From positions 482,407-546,406 of the forward strand of contig NZ_MPHJ01000001.1 in the NCBI RefSeq assembly GCF_001957125.1: a DNA stretch of 64,000 nucleotides. Reading direction: 5' to 3'. Source of the stretch: Shewanella sp. UCD-KL12. GTDB taxonomy: Bacteria > Pseudomonadota > Gammaproteobacteria > Enterobacterales > Shewanellaceae. Each line of letters starts with the position of its first letter. Position 1 is the first letter of the stretch. The position numbers and the translations under genes are program-made. The notes beneath the pieces are model-generated. The model was not told the DNA's origin. It saw nothing but the letters and a program-made list of their open reading frames with translations, and ran no database searches. Of the stretch, positions 63,668 through 64,000 are shown piece after piece.

Positions 63668-64000
63668 TTAGTGTTTGTTGTAAAAGTTAGCATCAACTTC
63701 GCTGCCTTTTGCTGGGCGAGGGACAATCTCAAAGCTAGTATCAAATTCTACAGAGGCTGCTTTTAGTTTATTTAGCACTTCAGGATCGCCACTTATTGAT
63801 GCTTTGCCTGTTTTGCTGAGCTCGGCCAAACTAGCATTACCTAAGAGTATTTGAGTGACATCCGCCTTGTTGATAGTAAGGGTCGCATCTGCTTGCTTAA
63901 CTTCGGTAACCAAGCCGTTGTTTAAGTTACCATTTGACATCTCTACGAAGTGGATCTCTTTAAGGTCTGGTATCACAACATTAAGCGTAAATGGCGTGTG
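63668..64000 (-). CDS. Alkyl/aryl sulfatase C-terminus (partial, cut by window edge)
   Basis: The frame is open to the window end: HTPFTLNVVIPDLKEIHFVEMSNG precedes, without a start, the final 100 residues. The pattern (ATLTINKADVTQILLGNASLAELSKTGKASISGDPEVLNKL) is the SCP2-like C-terminal domain of metallo-beta-lactamase-fold alkyl sulfatases (SdsA/BDS1 type), which bind the alkyl chain. The catalytic part lies beyond 64000. Identification rests on this domain only. Confidence 0.72.
   Translation of the reverse strand, partial: HTPFTLNVVIPDLKEIHFVEMSNGNLNNGLVTEVKQADATLTINKADVTQILLGNASLAELSKTGKASISGDPEVLNKLKAASVEFDTSFEIVPRPAKGSEVDANFYNKH

Overview
This window is a chromosomal segment of a marine gammaproteobacterium, almost certainly Shewanella. 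The best evidence is the complete eicosapentaenoic-acid (EPA) type polyunsaturated fatty acid synthase locus: pfaR-pfaA-pfaB-pfaC-pfaD on the minus strand (50237 down to 31078), with the pfaE phosphopantetheinyl transferase on the plus strand at 61.1-62.0 kb. Two TonB-dependent receptors, a choice-of-anchor H protein with a GlyGly-CTERM tail and a CCGSCS-motif protein fit the same assignment. Coding density is high, codon use is uniform and moderate in G+C by eye, and I see no rRNA, tRNA or CRISPR.

Layout. 0-7.4 kb: 16S pseudouridine synthase RsuA; a DUF3300 protein; a PepSY protein followed by a PhoP/PhoQ-like response regulator and kinase; a GlyGly-CTERM protein; an orphan ORF. Between the PepSY gene and the regulator lie three tandem 134-bp copies of the regulator's own 5' end, each an intact 45-codon mini-ORF ending in an ATGA overlap with the next. 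7.4-16.5 kb: Fur-box-preceded siderophore-type receptor, M20 amidohydrolase, a divergent AhpD-like/LysR pair, and a large TonB-dependent receptor. 17-26.3 kb: TPR membrane protein, zinc-ribbon protein, small lipoproteins, penicillin acylase, a histidine-kinase remnant, an orphan TrpB and an S9 peptidase. 26.5-30.9 kb: an accessory-looking stretch with bacteriohemerythrin and five uncharacterised ORFs separated by hairpin-rich spacers.

30.9-50.2 kb: the pfa operon. PfaA (KS, malonyl-AT, six ACPs, KR, DH-like), PfaB (AT), PfaC (KS, chain-length factor, two FabA-like DH) and PfaD (FMN enoyl reductase) should act as one iterative synthase, with the ACPs activated by PfaE. pfaR, pfaA, pfaB and pfaC are joined by one-base TAATG overlaps; pfaD follows after 200 bp, and a strong minus-strand terminator lies downstream. 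PfaR looks like a domesticated IS481-type transposase that lost its catalytic acidic residues. A short palindrome that encodes an 'EPSA'-like peptide when in frame recurs through pfaA and pfaC and downstream of pfaD.

50.8-64 kb: lipoprotein; a MITE-like element with inverted ends; an EF-G-like GTPase; an operon of a LolA-like protein, two FtsX-type permeases, a LolD-type ATPase and an outer-membrane barrel (a candidate envelope lipid or lipoprotein export system); a CCGSCS protein; a DUF4177-YidD-TM2 mini-operon; pfaE; a porin with an FNR/CRP-like upstream site; and the C-terminus of an alkyl sulfatase cut by the window edge.
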